Source: Dillenia suffruticosa (Eukaryota > Streptophyta > Magnoliopsida > Dilleniales > Dilleniaceae). From it: a stretch of DNA of 64,000 nt. The position numbers and the translations under genes are program-made. This document shows, piece after piece, positions 11,622 to 24,279 of this stretch. Where the stretch lies: NCBI GenBank assembly GCA_033439265.1, contig JAVTVX010000010.1, forward strand, positions 8,246,001 through 8,310,000, given 5' to 3'. Within the stretch, counting starts at the first letter, position 1, and each line of letters opens with the position of its first letter. Under the pieces are notes generated by a model that did no database searches, was not told the origin of the DNA, and was given only the letters and a program-made list of their open reading frames with translations.

Positions 11622-14193
11622 TGTAACACCAAAAAAAAAAATTAAAATAGGGCTTCAAGCCCTAATTTTCTCCCTTTCCCCTTTCTCTCTCTCTCTTTCT
11701 CTTTCTCTCTCCCCGACTCCTCATCTCCCCCGTCGCTCTCTCTCTCTATCCATTCCTCTTCCGCAGCCGTGCTTTCCTCCGCCACCACCATCGCCGCCGC
11801 GTCTCCCTCTCTCTTTGTCTTTCTCTCACTTTCCCTCTCTCTCTACCCTTCCCTCTCAGTTTCTCTCTCTTTCCGCCTCTCTTCTCTCTTCTCCCGATCT
11901 CCCCGCCGCCGCGTCTCTCTCTCTCTCCCGTTGCCATCCTCCGCCGAGCGTGATCGCTGCACCACCGTGAGTGCAACAGCGGGCACGACAGCGGCAACGC
12001 TTACGACAGCGCCAAACCCCGCGACAGCGTAGAGCACTGCGTTCTCTCTCGGGTCGAGCGCAAGCCAGTGTGCGAGCCCAGCGCGTGAGCCCAGCACGAG
12101 CAGCGCGCGACCCTCTACGCGAGCATAGTGCGCCCCCAGCACAGGCTCCCCTGCGCTAGCGCGTACTCCAGCATAAGCCCTAGCCACTGTGCACTTGCCC
12201 ACAGGCAGCCAGCCACAAGCCTGCAGGCCCGCGGCCCAGTCCAGCCGATGGCCCAGTCCGACCCACGGCCCACCTGACCCATCAGGCCCGCAAGCCACTA
12301 GGCCTGCCAGACCCATCAGGCCCGCAGGCCTACTAGGCCCACCAGCCCATCAGCCCGCCAGCCCACGGCCCACGAGCCTGCGACGGCCTGTGATAGTCCG
12401 TGAGCCTCTACGAAGGTAAATGACTCAAGGTTCGATTTTCGCACTAGGGTTTCGAATTTCTTTAGTAATTGGACTTAAATTGTTCACAATTGTTTCAAAT
12501 TTGGAAACATTCAGGTTTTAGACACAAACCGACGGGCGAACGAAAGCTAGATCCGAGATCCGAGGAACCCTAGGTGAGAGAAAGGAAATCTCTTTAACTC
12601 TTGAATAAATTTTATCAAATTAGGTAGTTTTGGTTGGAAAGAAAATTGAAAATCCATTACTAGACCCTTATTTAATATCGAATTGTGATGATTAATTAGG
12701 AAAATCTCATTAAAGACTCGAGCGGTCAGATTCGAATTGGCTTTTAAAATAGGGAGTGATCACCCTCCCATATACAGTGAGTGAGATTTATTTCAATGTT
12801 TTTATTTAATATGTAAACTCTGTTTTACAATATTTTGATGAATGAGTATGATTTGTCGTATGCTTGAAATGTTTTGACTGGTTTTAAAATTGATTTTTTG
12901 TGAACCGATGAAGTGTAAAAAAAAAAAACTGTGTTGAATTATGAAATTATGCATTCATGTGGTTGAAATGTATAATGTGTCATTTTATGCTATATGTTGC
13001 ATTTGGTTTGTAAACCTGATTTCGGCACATTTTTTATACGATATTGATTTTAGTCTTGAGGGCTTTAGATTGTATTGTTCCGTAGCTACGAAGGACACCG
13101 TGAGAGACGCTTGGGTGGTGTCCGGATATGCCTAGCCCTGGGGTATCCCACGAGTTGTAGTGATTTGATTATCGACACGGTACTAGCCAGGTTGAACCCG
13201 AAAGGGGGAGGATTTGGATTTGGATTTGGATATCCTCTCCAAGTCTAGCATCTGGACGAGGTTCGTCGCCAACACCGGGGTAGAGAGCACTTTAAATAAA
13301 TTTGTATATAACACCCCCGGTGCGCCTGTCATAAGTCGCGGTAGACCTCTGCCAAGATATTTTCGACTGGCAGCTCTATGATTTTAATGACAGTGCTTTG
13401 AATGCATATTTGACTTGATAATGTGTACAAATGACATATTGTTGAAATGAAAAGCATGATGAGTTGAAATCTGATTTGTATACTTATGTTTTGACACTCC
13501 AGTTTCACACTTCATATTTGACGATTTCATTGAACCACTCACTCACTGAGTATTCTTCCCCAAGTACTCACCCCTCATTTCCCTTTTTGTTTCAGAGATA
13601 GTATTTAGCAAGGAGCGTTGCTTTTAGGATGCTCAGTACATTGGGAGATTTGATCTGAATCTGAGGAGTTATTGTATATTTTCACTACAATTTCGTGAGT
13701 AAGCAATTGTATTGGTGTTATTATGAGGTCGATAGACGACCATTGTATAATTTTGGGATAACCGTATAAATATGGATATGTCATTGCATAACATTGCATT
13801 GAGGTATTTCTAGTTCATTGTGTAAGTACTTGGGAATGTGTCATGTCTTAGAAGTGTACTCTAGGATCGCTCGGTGTCTCCTCTAAATCACAGGAGGGAC
13901 GACTGGCGGCTGTCCATGCCTTTGACGGGGGCATGGCAGTAGAGGTTTGTAACTAGGTTGTTGGAAATTTTTATAGTTTTGCGTTATCTGGATGTTGGTT
14001 GTGCGATTTTTTAATTTTGAAGAGGCCGGAATGGCCATTTGATTATATTACAGGATGGTTGTGATTTATACAGAATAAATTGTACTTGGTAAACCTCTGA
14101 AATATTGAGAGATTCTGTCCGATTTTCTATAAAAATATAACCGGCATTCAGGATAATGGGCGACTGTTCACGATCCCGGTTAGGGGCGTGACA
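11622..14193 (+). repeat. Left LTR of chromovirus
   Basis: A 2572-bp LTR from TGTAACACC to GCGTGACA. It contains an AGGGCTTCAAGCCCT palindrome near the start, long CT-rich tracts (11665-11935), a GC-rich segment (11940-12415) and AT-rich DNA to the end. Several ORFs of 60-155 codons in the CT- and GC-rich part are compositional artefacts. Compared with the right LTR it has extra CT-rich sequence around 11835-11935. Confidence 0.92.
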
Positions 14194-14200
14194 GTTGGAT

Positions 14201-14212
14201 TGGTATCAGAGC
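14201..14212 (+). promoter_or_regulatory. Primer binding site (tRNA-iMet)
   Basis: TGGTATCAGAGC lies seven bases after the left LTR. It is the standard priming site complementary to initiator methionine tRNA. Confidence 0.9.
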
Positions 14213-14520
14213 GACTTGGTTGAGCGCTATGTAGGAAGAGAGTCTTGGAAACATTCCCGAGTGTGTTGGTCTTTAAAGTCCTCAATGTATGAGAGTTTCA
14301 TACAGTCATGAAATCCCAGTGCATGGTCATAGGTATATGAGTTCATCTATTTTAGGGGGTTAGATACGGTTGTATCTAAACTAACATGCTATATTCTTCC
14401 CCTATTGAACTAAGAATTTCATTTTTTTGTGAGGGTGGCCATGCTATGATTAGTCCAAAATTCTTGAACCATGCCTAATTTTTTTATGATACTTAATAAG
14501 GATCCTTCTCTTGCAGAATT

Positions 14521-15909
14521 ATGCCACCTAGACGTGGTAGGAGAGGTGCTAGATTCGCATCACTCGAGGGTCTGTTAGTGCCAGATGCACCTCGGGCACC
14601 CGAGACCCCACGAGTACCAGAGGACTTAAACGAGCTGGAGGATCGTTCCTCGACTCGCGTGCCACCACCGACACCTAGCCAGCCAGCTGCTCAGGCTGAG
14701 ACTCTTGTACCCACACTCGACGACTTTCGGTAGGTGTACGAGTGGTATGCTTTGCATGGGGTCCAGATTCCTCCCCCACCACCTCCTACAGCGCCGCCTG
14801 CACCTGCAGCAGCGCCAGTTCCTACGACGCCGGTTCCACAGACGATGGCCGGTCCTTCTACTTTGTCCAAGTCGAGTGAGACTACATCGGCTATTTTTAG
14901 ATGGGTACATGAGTTGACTTAGGGCTTGGTGATGCTGCGGCAGCCAAGCATTGGATCAACCGCACCCGTAGGATTCTGACCGATCTGGGGATTGGAGAGG
15001 AGCTCTGCCTGAAAGTGGCAGAGCGTTTATTAGAGGGAGAGGCCCTCTCATGGTGGGAGGCCCTCACTGATGAGGCGATAGAGCCACTGCGGTGGGACGA
15101 CTTCCTTCGGGAGTTTGTTCGCAGATTTTTCCTACTTCACCAGTAAGACCGGATGAGGTTAGAGTTAAGACGGCTTACACAGGGGTCCAGATCTGTCTCG
15201 AAGTACAAGGTAGATATGCGGAGACTTGCCGCATTCGTACCGGATCTAGCTATATCTCAGTATTTGCGCTTCAAATTTGAGGACGGTCTTAGCCTCAGCA
15301 TAAAGAAGTATATGAATGTTACCCCGTAGTTTACACTGGTCGAGGTGATAGACTCTGCTCATCGCGCAGAGGCTTTGGTCCGCGTAGAGGCTAGGCAGAA
15401 AGAGAGCAAAGAGCAGAAAAGAAAGAAAGAGAAGTCTCATTTTGCGCAGAACTCCAAGAGAGGCAGGGGATCCAGTTCGCACGGAGGCGGATTAGGATCT
15501 GGATTTCCTGAGCTAGGACGGGGACAGTACTCCCACGGGTTTAGACAGCCTACTCCGACTCACCCTGCACATTGTACCGCTCAGCGGCATCCTTATTACA
15601 GTAGGTGCAATAGGTCTCATCCGATAGGAGCTTGTTCAGTGACGGTCACTTTCTTCTACTGTGGGAAGCCGAGGCATATTAGGAGTTCTTGCCCTGAGTT
15701 AGGATTCAGAGGACAGAGTTCACTGAGCCGCACTAGTACTTCTCATATGGGACAGCAGGGGTAGCCTGCATGGCCAGTAGCTTCTACTCCCAGGGTGACC
15801 ACCGGGAGTAATATAGTGTAGACCCAGGCACGACAACAGCCTAAGGCTCAGGCCCGGGTTTATGCCATTACGCAGGAGGACGCCCAGGCGAACCCCGACA
15901 TCATCATGG
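14521..15909 (+). pseudogene. Chromovirus gag
   Basis: The start codon at 14521 opens MPPRRGRRGARF, typical of plant gypsy gag-pol. A proline-rich linker is followed by the retrotransposon gag domain (WWEAL region at about 15050, then LRFKFEDGLS and ALVRVEARQKE). The zinc knuckle lies near 15655-15695. In the knuckle (FYCGKPRHIRSSC) the first cysteine is replaced by phenylalanine. In-frame stops occur at about 14731 (TAG), 14920 (TAG), 15145 (TAA) and 15328 (TAG), so no full Gag can be made. The frame joins protease after a probable intron or insertion at 15910. Confidence 0.87.
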
Positions 15910-16154
15910 GTACTCCTCATTCTGATCCTGTATAATAGGATCTCTATTCGTATTTCCATTTCTTTTGAGGATGTCAGCATTGTATCAGTCATATAGGTAT
16001 TTTATGTTGTGTTCCCTTTTGTCGACATGATATTACTCTGACATTTTTGTACACTGAAGTTGTAAAACCTTAGAGGCTCAACTATTTTGATATATATATA
16101 TACATATCAAGTTTGAAATTATTCTAAATTTATGTGCATTTTATTCAATGATAG
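15910..16154 (+). other. Possible intron or insertion at the gag-protease junction
   Basis: A 245-bp AT-rich block interrupts the polyprotein between a TQEDAQA segment and the protease start GTLPIFGIDAR. It begins GT (GTACTCCTC) and ends AG (AATGATAG), and removing it restores the reading frame exactly. It also lies between two GTACTC copies (15910-15915 and 16155-16160), so it could be an insertion with a short target duplication. It has no similarity to coding sequence and contains stops in the relevant frame. Confidence 0.55.
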
Positions 16155-19100
16155 GTACTCTACCTATCTTCGGAATAGATGCTCGTATTCTTATTGACAT
16201 GGGGTCTAACTATTCGTATGTGAGCGATCAATTCTTCCGATATTCTGACAGGCCACTCTCACCTTTGGACGAGGAGCTATAGGTTATCACTCCTCTGGGT
16301 GAGCAGATTGTGCACGGCACAATGTATAGAGAATGTGAGATCAAAGTTGGGGATACAGTACTGAAGGCAGATCTAATCCCCCTCGCCATGACTGATTTTG
16401 ATGCCATCTTGAGGATGGATTGGCTACATATGCATCGGGTTTCAGTTGACTGCTTTAAGAAGTAGGTGGAGTTTCGAAAACCCGATCAGTCAGTGTTGAT
16501 TTTTTAGGGCGAGAGGCGGGTTTTACCCCGCTATGTCATTTCAATTTTGGAGACCAGACGCATGATTCTCCACGGATGTACGGCTTACCTGGCTCATATC
16601 ATTGACACCACTGCTCAGGGACCAAGATTGGAGGATGACCCAGTGGTACAGGACTTTCCTGATATTTTCCCCGAGGAGCTACCCGGATTACCACCAGTTC
16701 GGGAGTTTGACTTCGAAATCAATTTAGCTCCAGGAATACCCCTATCTCTATGCCGCCATACAGGATGGCGCCGGCTGAGCTGAGGGAGCTCAAGGTCCAG
16801 CTGCAGGAGTTGCTGGATAAGGGGTTTATCCGTCCTAGCACGTCCTCTTGGGGTGCTCCAGTACTGTTTGTAAAGAAGAAGGATGGCTCACTGAGATTGT
16901 GTGTGGATTACAGGCAACTTAATCGGGTGACTGTGAAGAATAAATATCTACTGCCTCGCATAAATGATTTATTTGATCAATTGCAAGGTGCTCAAGTTTT
17001 CTCAAAAATTGATCTTCGATCGGGATATCATCAGTTGCGGATTAGGAGTCAAGACGTGCCAAAGATAGCTTTCTGCACTCGATACGGGCACTACAAATTT
17101 CTAGTCATGCCGTTTGGGCTGACAAATGCCCCCGCTGCATTCATGGACTTGATGAACCGAATTTTTCACGATTATTTGGACCGGTTCGTTATTGTTTTTA
17201 TTGATGATATCTTAGTCTACTCGCGGAGTAATGATGATCATGCTCAGCACCTTAGGGTGATTCTGCAGACTCTTCGTGAGAGACAACTTTATGCCAAGTT
17301 CACCAAGTGTGATTTTTGGCTGCGGCAGATTGGTTTTCTTGGTCACATAGTTTCTGTGGAGGGTATTTTTGTCGATCCGCAGAAAGTCGATGCCATTACG
17401 AGATGGGAGCAGCCGCAGACAGTGACTGAGATTAGGAGTTTTCTTGGTCTAGCCGAGTATTACCGCAGATTTGTAGAGAGTTTTTCTCGAATTGCTGCTC
17501 CGTTATTTAGATTGACGTGAAAAGGTGTTAAGTTTGTATGGGATAACTGTTGTGAGATGAGCTTTCAGGAGCTCAAACAACGGTTGACGTCCGCTCCTAT
17601 TCTAGCCCTTGCCACAAGTAGTCGAGAGTATGTCGTGTACAGTGACGCCAGCAAACAGGAATTGGGTTGTGTATTGATGCAGGATGGTAGAGTTATCGCC
17701 TATGCTTCGCGATAGCTAAAGAAGCATGAGGTGAATTATCCTACGCACGATTTGGAGTTGGTGGCTATAGTCTTTGCACTAAAGATATGGTGCCACTTTT
17801 TATATGGGGTCACATGCAGGGTGTTTACAGATCACAAAAGTCTGAAGTATCTGTTCACTCAGAGGGAGCTGAATTTGAGGCAGCGGAGATGGTTAGAACT
17901 GCTAAAGGATTATGAACTCATCATTGACTATCATCCGGGCAAGGCTAATGTAGTGGCTGATGCCTTGAGTCGGAAGTTGTCTTCCTCTTCCCAGACTACC
18001 GAGAGTACTTATCTCTCATGTTTATTGGGACTTCGAGCCTTGGGAGTCAGGTTGGCTAATGATGATCAGGGAACTATACTAGCCAGATTTGAGGTTCGGC
18101 CAAGTTTGCTCGACCGTATCAGGGAGCTTCAGCAGAGTGATGAAGAGCTCCGAGATATTTATGAGAAAGCCAGCAGAGGTGATATTGATGACTTTAGAGT
18201 TCGCAAGGATAGACTGTTGGTTTTTTGAAATTGGGTATGTGTACCAGCAGATAGTGATCTCCGCAGGGCTATTCTTGAGGAGGCCCATTCATCTGCCTAT
18301 GCTTTATATCCTGGCAGTACTAAAATGTACCGCACCATCAGAGACAGTTATTGGTGGTCGGGTATGAAACGGGAAATTATAGAATTTATTGCTCGTTGCC
18401 TTGTATGTCAGCAGATAAAGGCTGAGCACCAGCGTCCAGCTGGCACTTTACAGCTCCTTCCCATTCCTGAGTAGAAATGGGAGCATATCACGATGGATTT
18501 CGTAGTGGGGTTACCATGGACTTTGGCACAACATGACGCTATTTGGGTGATAGTTGACCGACTTACTAAATCCGCACACTTCATCCCGATTAGGAGTGAT
18601 TACTTACTTGAGGCGTTGGCACGCCTCTATATTGATATGATTGTGAGACTGCATGGGGCTCCAGTGTCGATAGTATCAGATCGAGACCCTAGATTTACAT
18701 CCCGTTTTTGGCCTAGTCTGCAGGAGCTTTGGGTACTAGACTGAATTTCAGCACAGCGTATCACCCCCAGACAGATGGTCAGTCAGAGAGAACCATTTAA
18801 ACGTTAGAGGACATGCTTAGGGCATGTGTTGTGAATTTCCGGGGGAGTTAGGATCGGTATCTTCCGTTAGTGGAGTTTGCCTATAATAATAGTTATCAGG
18901 CGAGTATTGGTATGCCGCCTACGAGGCATTGTATGGGAGGAAGTGTCGTACCCCGTTATGCTGGGATGAGGTTGGTGAGTGACGTCTCACCAATGTTGAG
19001 CTGGTAGAGGAGACGAAGGAGAAAGTGAGAATTATCCGTACGCGGATGAAAGCCGCTCAGGATAGATAAAAATCCTATGCAGATCGTAGGCGGCGACCTC

Positions 19101-19534
19101 TAGAGTTTACTGTGGGAGACATGGTATTCTTAAGGATATCTCCCTTGAAGGGAGTCATTCGATTTGGGCAACGGGGGAAGTTGAGTTCCAGGTATATTGG
19201 GCCCTTCCATATCCTTGAGAATGTTGGAAGTGTAGCATATAAATTGGAGCTGCCAGCAGACCTATCGTGTATTCACGATATATTTCATGTCTTAGTACTT
19301 AGAAAATATCAGCCAGATCCCTCACACATTTTAGAGAATCTGCCAGTTGAGCTTCGAGAGGACTTGAGCTTACCTATTCAGCCCGTGGCTATTCTGGATC
19401 GACAGATCAGAAAGCTACGGAGCAAAGAGCTTCCTCTTGTTAGAGTTTTGTGGAGGAGCGACTAGATCGAGGAACAGACCTGGGAACCTGAGGAAGCCAT
19501 GAGGAGACAGTACCCCCAACTTTTCTTTGTATAG
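16155..19534 (+). pseudogene. Chromovirus pol: PR-RT-RH-INT with chromodomain tail
   Basis: Domains run in order. Protease comes first (LIDMGSNYS, with DMGS in place of the usual D-T/P-G motif). Reverse transcriptase follows at about 16750-17215 ([41 protein letters not shown]), then RNase H ([34 protein letters not shown]). Integrase has a zinc-binding part near 18270-18410, a core with TMDFVVGLP and SDRDPRF, then HPQTDGQSE after a frameshift. The tail has the GPF segment and WEPEEAMRRQYP, a chromodomain remnant. Frameshifts occur near 16740 and 18740. In-frame stops include TGA at about 17518, TAG at about 17713 and others near 16281, 18474 and 19464. It is non-functional. Confidence 0.92.
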
Positions 19535-19559
19535 TTTCTTTTAGTCTCGAGGACAAAAC

Positions 19560-19581
19560 TTGTTTTTAGGGAGTTAGAAAA
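19560..19581 (+). promoter_or_regulatory. Polypurine tract of chromovirus
   Basis: A purine-rich segment (AGGGAGTTAGAAAA) directly precedes the right LTR, the expected position of the plus-strand primer. It is interrupted by two T residues. Confidence 0.6.
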
Positions 19582-21983
19582 TGTAACACCAAAGAAAAAA
19601 AAATTTTAATTAGGGCTTCAAGCCCTAATTTTCTCCCTTTCCCCCTTCTCTCTCTCTATCTCTTTCTCTTTCTCTCTCCTCGACTCCTCATCTCCCCCGC
19701 CGCTCTCTCTCTCCATCCGTTCCTCTTCTGCGGCCATGCTTTCCTCCGCCCCACCATCGCCGCCGCGTCTCCCTCTCTCTTCGTCTTTCTCTCACTTTCC
19801 CTCTCTCTTTCATCCTCCGCCGAGCGTGATCGCTACACCACCGCGAGCGCACCAGTAGGCACGACAACGGCAGCGCACGCTACAGCGCTAGAGCCCGCGA
19901 CAGCGCAGAGCACTGCGCTCTCTCCCGAGCCCAACACGAGCCAGCGCGAGCCAGCGCACGAGCCCAACGCGAGCACCACGCGACCCTCTACGCAAGCATA
20001 GCGGGCCCCAGCACGGGCTCCCCTACAGCAGCGCGTACTCCAGCGCGAGCCCTAGCCACTGCGCGCTTGCCCACAGGCAGCCAGACGCAAGCCCGCAGGC
20101 CCACGGCCCAGTCCAGCCCGCGGCCCAGTCTGGCCCGCGGCCCACCAGACCTATCAGGCCCGCCAGCCCGCAGCCCGCGACGGCCCGTGATAGTCCGTGA
20201 GCCTCTACGAAGGTAAATGACTCAAGGTTCAATTTTCGCACTAGGGTTTCGAATTTCTTTAGTAATTGGATTTAAATTGTTCACAATTGTTTCAAATTTA
20301 GAAACATTCAGGTTTTAGACCCAAACCGACGGGCGAACGAAAGCTAGATCAGAGATCCGAGGAACCCTAGGTGAGAGAAAGGAAATCTCTTTAACTCTTG
20401 AATAAATTTTGTCAAATTAGGTAGTTTTGGTTGGAAAGAAAATTGAAAATCCATTACTAGGCCCTTATTTGATATCGAATTATGATGATTAATTAGGAAA
20501 ATCTCATTAGAGACTCGAGCGGTTAGATTCGAATTGGCTTTTAAAATAGGGAGTGATCACCTTCCCGTATACAGTGAGTGAGTCAATACTTTTGTTTAAT
20601 ATGTAAACTCTGTTTTACAATATTTTGATGAATGAGCATGATTTGTCGTATATTTGAAATGTTTTGACTGGTTTTAAAATTGATTTTTTGTGAACCGATA
20701 GAGTGTCCAAAAAAAAAACTATGTTGAATTATGAAATTATGCATTCATGTGATTGAAATGTATAATGTGCCATTTTATGTTATATGTTGCAATTGGTTTG
20801 TAAACCTAATTTCGTCACATTTTTTATACGATATTGATTTTAGCCTTGAGGGCTTTGGATTGTATTGTTCCGTAGCTACGAAAGATACTGTAAGAAACGC
20901 TTGGGTGGTGTCCGAATATGCCTAGGCCTGGGGTATCCCACGAGTTGTCGTAATTTGATTATCAACACGGTACTAGCCAGGTTGAACTCGAAAGGGGGAG
21001 GATTTGGATTTGGATTTGGATATCCTCTCCAAGTCTAGCATCTGGACGAGGTTCGTCGCCAACGCCGGGGTAGAGAGCACTTTATATAAACTTGCATGTA
21101 ACACCCCCGGTGCACCTGTCATTGGTCGCGGTAGACCTCTGCCAGGACATTTTCAGCTGGCAGCTCTATGATTTTAATGACAGTGCTTTGGATGCATATT
21201 TGACTTGATAATACATATAAATAACATATTGTTGAAATGAAAAGTATGATGAGTTGAAATATGATTTGTATACTTATATTTTGACATTCCGATTTCACAC
21301 TTCATATTTGACGATTGCATTGAACCACTCACTCACTGAGTATTCTTCCCCGAGTACTCACCCCTCATTTCCCTTCTTGTCTCAGAGATAGTATTTGGCA
21401 ATGAGCGTTACTTTTAGGATGCTCAGTATCATTGGGAGATTTGATCTGGATCTGAGGAGTTATTGTATATTTCCGTTGTAATTTCGTGAGTTAGCAATTG
21501 TATTGGTGTTATTATGAGGTCGATAGACAACCATTGTATAATTCTGGGATGACTGTATAAATATAGACATGTTATTGCATAACATTGCATTGAGCCATTT
21601 TTGGTTCATTGTGTAAGTATTTGGAAATGTGTCATGTCTTAGAAGTGTACTCTAGGATCGCTTAGTGTCTTCTCTAAATCACAGAAGGGGCAACTGACAG
21701 CTGTCCATGCCTTTAACGGGGGCATGACAGTAGAGGTCTGTGGTTTGGTTGTTGGAAATTTTATAGTTTTGCGTTATCTGGATGTTGATTGTGAGATTTG
21801 TTAATTTTGGAGAGACCCGAATGGCTATTTGATTATATTACAGGATGGTTGTGATTTATACAGGATAAATTGTATTTGGGAAACTTCCGAAATATGAGGA
21901 GATTCTGTCCGATTTTCTGTAAAAATACAGCCGGCATTCAGGATAACGGACGGCTGTTCACGATCCCGGTTCGGAGCGTGACA
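19582..21983 (+). repeat. Right LTR of chromovirus
   Basis: A 2402-bp LTR co-linear with 11622-14193, with many substitutions and about 170 bp less of CT- and GC-rich sequence. It ends GAGCGTGACA and is followed by the GAGGG target duplication. Confidence 0.92.
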
Positions 21984-21988
21984 GAGGG

Positions 21989-22080
21989 GAAGTGGGCCAA
22001 CCCTAATCCCCAAATTTGGGGATTCTGCGTTTTGCCCCAAAACGCTGCGTCTCCATATATTTTTTTTTCTTGGTGTTACA
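21989..22080 (-). mobile_element. Antisense solo LTR, first ~92 bases
   Basis: This is the missing head of the LTR at 8633-11621, cut off by the chromovirus. It ends TTGGTGTTACA, the inverse of the TGTAACACCAA start. It also contains the gccccaaaacgctgcg segment, matching the start region of the solo LTR at 25487 (the aaaacgcagcgtttt palindrome near 25572). Confidence 0.82.
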
Positions 22081-23000
22081 CAATGCGTTTTTAGTAACCC
22101 TATCATATAGTTTTTCTAGAAAAATTATTTTTAAAAATAGATACCCTCTCTAGCAACCCTATCATATGGTTTTTCTAAAAAAAATAAAAAAAAATATATA
22201 TGTACGACCATTAGCGACGGATTACCGACGGAAAATTAACGACAGATTTTTTATTTATTTTTATTTTTTTAACTTTTTTAATTTTAATTAATTTTAATTT
22301 TTTAATTTCATTTAATATTTTATTTATTTTTTCAAATTTTTTATTATTTTATTTTAAGCTAAAATAATTTTATTTTATTATTTTATAATAAAATATAATT
22401 TTATATAATTTTATTATTATTGGAAAAAAATGAGAAAAAGATAATAAGTGAAAAAAAAAGAAATATGATTAGATAACATACTTGGTCTGGTGGTTGGCTT
22501 ACTCTCTTCATTTTAGATGTGTGTGGGTTCGAAGCGCATAGGAGGCAATTTTCACAAATTAAAGGTGGTTGTGTGGGTGGGCCGATCGGGCTGAGCGGTG
22601 GGTCAGGTGCCTGGAGCTATAAGCCTTTTTTTTTTCTCTGAACTCAAAAGAATTATGATTAGTAAAATACTTGGTTTGGTGGTTGATTTGCTCGCTTCAT
22701 TTTACTTGTGAGTGGGTTCGAAGCGCATGGGAGGCAATTTTCACAAATTAAAGGCAGTTGTGTGGGTGGGTGGGTTGAGCTGAGTGGTGGGTCAGGTGCC
22801 TGGAGCTGTAAACTTTTTTTTGTTTTTAGTTTCAACAATGGAGTTTTTCCGTCATTGATACAACGCTGATATTAGCGACGGAAAAAAATCTGTCGCTAAT
22901 ATTTAGTGGGGTTACTATTACTGATGGATTTAGTGATAGAAAAAATCCGTCGTTGATATCTTTTAGTGACAAAAAATGAAATTTCAGCAATGGATTTTTC
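22081..23000. repeat. Spm-motif block with 190-bp tandem duplication
   Basis: AT-rich DNA with several GCGACGGA-type motifs (22210-22245 and 22870-22985) resembling CACTA subterminal repeats, but no CACTACAA end or target duplication was found. Inside is a direct duplication with period about 190 bp (22465-22630 and 22655-22815), both copies containing gtgggttcgaagcgcat. It may be a remnant or diverged CACTA-like element. No gene is seen. Confidence 0.5.
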
Positions 23001-24279
23001 CATAAGGGTTGAATCTTATGTTATCTTGAAACATTTAGAAATTCGATCTTGTTTGATCTCTAACAACCTCTGTTTGACACGGTTGATCATGGGGAGTCCA
23101 TATCTATCCGGTGCAAATCCGTATCAACCCAATATATCTTTGATACCATAGCAAGTGCCCATAACTAGCAACAGTCCATAGCAAGTTTCATTCAGTTTTG
23201 CTTCAAGTGTGCCATGTTGCCAAAATATGAGTGCCCCTCCCAATATCAAAACACATAGATACATTGTTACATATTTAGTTCCCAAATGGATATTAATTTA
23301 GTTTAGATGACTAGGTGGGAAATATGCTTTGTCCAGACTTTGGAAATGCATCTTTCATATTTAATAATTGATGTCACGAGTTTTTTTTTTTTTTATTAAG
23401 GATTGGCTTAATCATCCTAAGATTTTTTTTTTCTCGTTCTTTCAAATATCATAAGATTTAGCAAGTTCTAACATTTTCAAATTATTCAAATATCATAAGA
23501 TGAAGGCGAGAGGACAACTGCCCCAATTCGGGAAAAAAATAATATATTACAGATGCTTGTTGCAATATTTCAACAAATATCGCTAAAAGTTTGAAAAATA
23601 AGTTTAAAGCTCCTGAAAAGTGTAAATATTTTTTTTCGTGAAATCCTCTATAAAGAATGACAAATGAAATTCTAACTCCACTTATTCGTGTCTTCGTGAG
23701 AAAATACCACCAAAGATGTTTTTTTCCATTTCTTTTACTTGATTATCGATATCTGGATTATTTGACTAATTTAATTCAATTATTGTGGGGTCCAATTTAA
23801 TGATAGACACGCATAACGTGTATTTTTTTATTTTCAAAACTAGAAATTGAGATTTTATTTAAGTAGTCTAATGTTTTACCACCAGATCCATATAATGTTG
23901 GTTACCATCGTTCCAAAGCTGTCTTGATAATCACCATTGACATTAATAATAATTGAGCTTCCAAATATGGGCTGAATTCTGTACCAAAAACTAAACCAAC
24001 ATCAACATGGGCATCCTACATTCGGAGGGAAAACCACAAGGCACTATTGTAATTTTTTTTTTTTTTTTTTTCAGTCGATTGAGAATTCGCAGTGATAAGA
24101 CCTGAATCAAGAACTTTTGCTATAAGATAATGATTTAAATTATTCTGGTGTTTGTTTAAGAAAAGACTATTGGTTTATTTTTTTATTTTTTGTCTTTTTT
24201 TCTTAATAATTATATTGTCATATCGGTTAAATAATAGTAATAAGATAGATTTATTTTTTAAATTTATTAGCAAATGTGC
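23001..24279. other. 3' flank of CYP71 gene B; no gene
   Basis: No coding potential is seen. The segment from about 23440 to 24279 shares scattered similarity, inverted, with the DNA downstream of gene C (about 60040-61000). One example is the stretch naming a gggcatcct and accacaaggcac pair near 24010-24045, against 60340-60380. This supports segmental duplication of the P450 unit including more than 1 kb of 3' flank. Confidence 0.6.

Larger units (their letters stand above)
11622..21983 (+). mobile_element. Ty3/gypsy chromovirus, full length but decayed
   Basis: A 10,362-bp LTR retrotransposon flanked by GAGGG duplications (11617-11621 and 21984-21988), inserted into an antisense solo LTR. 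Its long LTRs (2572 and 2402 bp), tRNA-Met primer site, gag to protease to reverse transcriptase to RNase H to integrase order, and C-terminal chromodomain-like tail put it among chromoviruses; the long LTRs suggest the Tekay/Del lineage. Multiple stops and frameshifts, and an indel of roughly 170 bp between the LTRs, show it is old and not autonomous. Confidence 0.93.

Noticed and set aside
11022..12419. Several ORFs of 60-157 codons on both strands
   Set aside because: They come from CT-rich and GC-rich low-complexity parts of LTRs, have no domain, and overlap one another in many frames.
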